From: Clostridia bacterium
GTDB lineage: Bacteria > Bacillota > Clostridia > Christensenellales > Borkfalkiaceae
Assembly: GCA_017465145.1 (NCBI GenBank)
Contig: JAFTWU010000009.1
Span: 186,001-250,000, forward strand
DNA: 64,000 nucleotides
Direction: 5' to 3'
Shown: piece by piece, positions 63,976 through 64,000 of the stretch
How positions within the stretch are numbered: position 1 is the stretch's first letter
How the letters are laid out: each line of letters starts with the position of its first letter
Position numbers and translations under genes: made by a program
The notes under the pieces: model-generated
Databases searched by the model: none
Told to the model about the DNA's origin: nothing
Seen by the model: only the letters and a program-made list of their open reading frames with translations

Positions 63976-63999
63976 GCAAAGACGACACTGCGTCTTTGT
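63976..63999 (+). terminator. Probable terminator after purE (cut by window end)
   Basis: CAAAGACG (63977-63984) with CGTCTTTG (63991-63998). The T-run would lie beyond the window. Confidence 0.55.
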
Positions 64000-64000
64000 A

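Noticed and set aside
1-64000. CRISPR array, insertion sequence, prophage or defence island
   Set aside because: No spaced direct repeats, transposase, integrase or phage genes were found; gene content is almost wholly core.

Overview
This window is a stretch of a low-GC bacterial chromosome, most likely from a Gram-positive member of the Bacillota (Clostridia-like, perhaps an uncultured gut lineage; that last guess is weak). The signs are a large SRP RNA with an Alu domain, zinc-type S14, S4, L36 and adenylate kinase, RqcH, strong TTGACA-17-TATAAT promoters, a secA-prfB pair, and no outer-membrane genes. It is mostly core genome. I see no insertion sequence, prophage, CRISPR array or recognisable defence system.

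Layout. 1-4.7 kb: end of a PutP-type sodium symporter, a lytic transglycosylase, tRNA-Leu(GAG), a 48-residue orphan, a PlsC-like acyltransferase fused to a zinc ribbon, and GltS. 4.7-12.7 kb: GalM, SRP RNA divergent from ileS, an RNA-methyltransferase-like gene, a pseudouridine synthase, MscS and MntP. 12.7-21.4 kb: a large unknown surface protein, a second pseudouridine synthase, RqcH, trigger factor, ClpP and ClpX. 21.4-37.6 kb: one long translation cluster (S10-spc-alpha) with 28 ribosomal proteins plus SecY, Adk, Map, a KOW protein, IF-1 and RpoA. It starts at a strong promoter with a 240-base structured leader and ends at a clear terminator. 37.6-40.6 kb: feoAB with a 55-residue orphan, then a DJ-1/PfpI protein. 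40.8-46.4 kb: a cupin-type regulator and potABCD. 46.4-53 kb (minus strand): a DUF4432 protein, a radical SAM enzyme, and a TetR-controlled heterodimeric ABC exporter. 53-64 kb: metK, comF, secA, prfB, tsaD, a Dabb protein, tRNA-Leu(CAG), a possible metallopeptidase, a ClC channel and purE.

The unifying theme is protein synthesis and what happens at the ribosome exit: ribosomal proteins, SecY, SecA, SRP RNA, trigger factor, methionine aminopeptidase, ClpXP, RqcH and release factor 2. Two recoding-type events are visible. One is the textbook +1 frameshift in prfB. The other is an unexpected -1 break in rpsH, which is most simply an assembly error. The less ordinary parts are extensions on several tunnel-exit proteins, a spermidine-type transporter with a duplicated regulatory domain and a doubly anchored binding protein, well-formed candidate operators, a probable leaderless gene, and four genes I cannot assign. 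I found nothing I can firmly call a new system.
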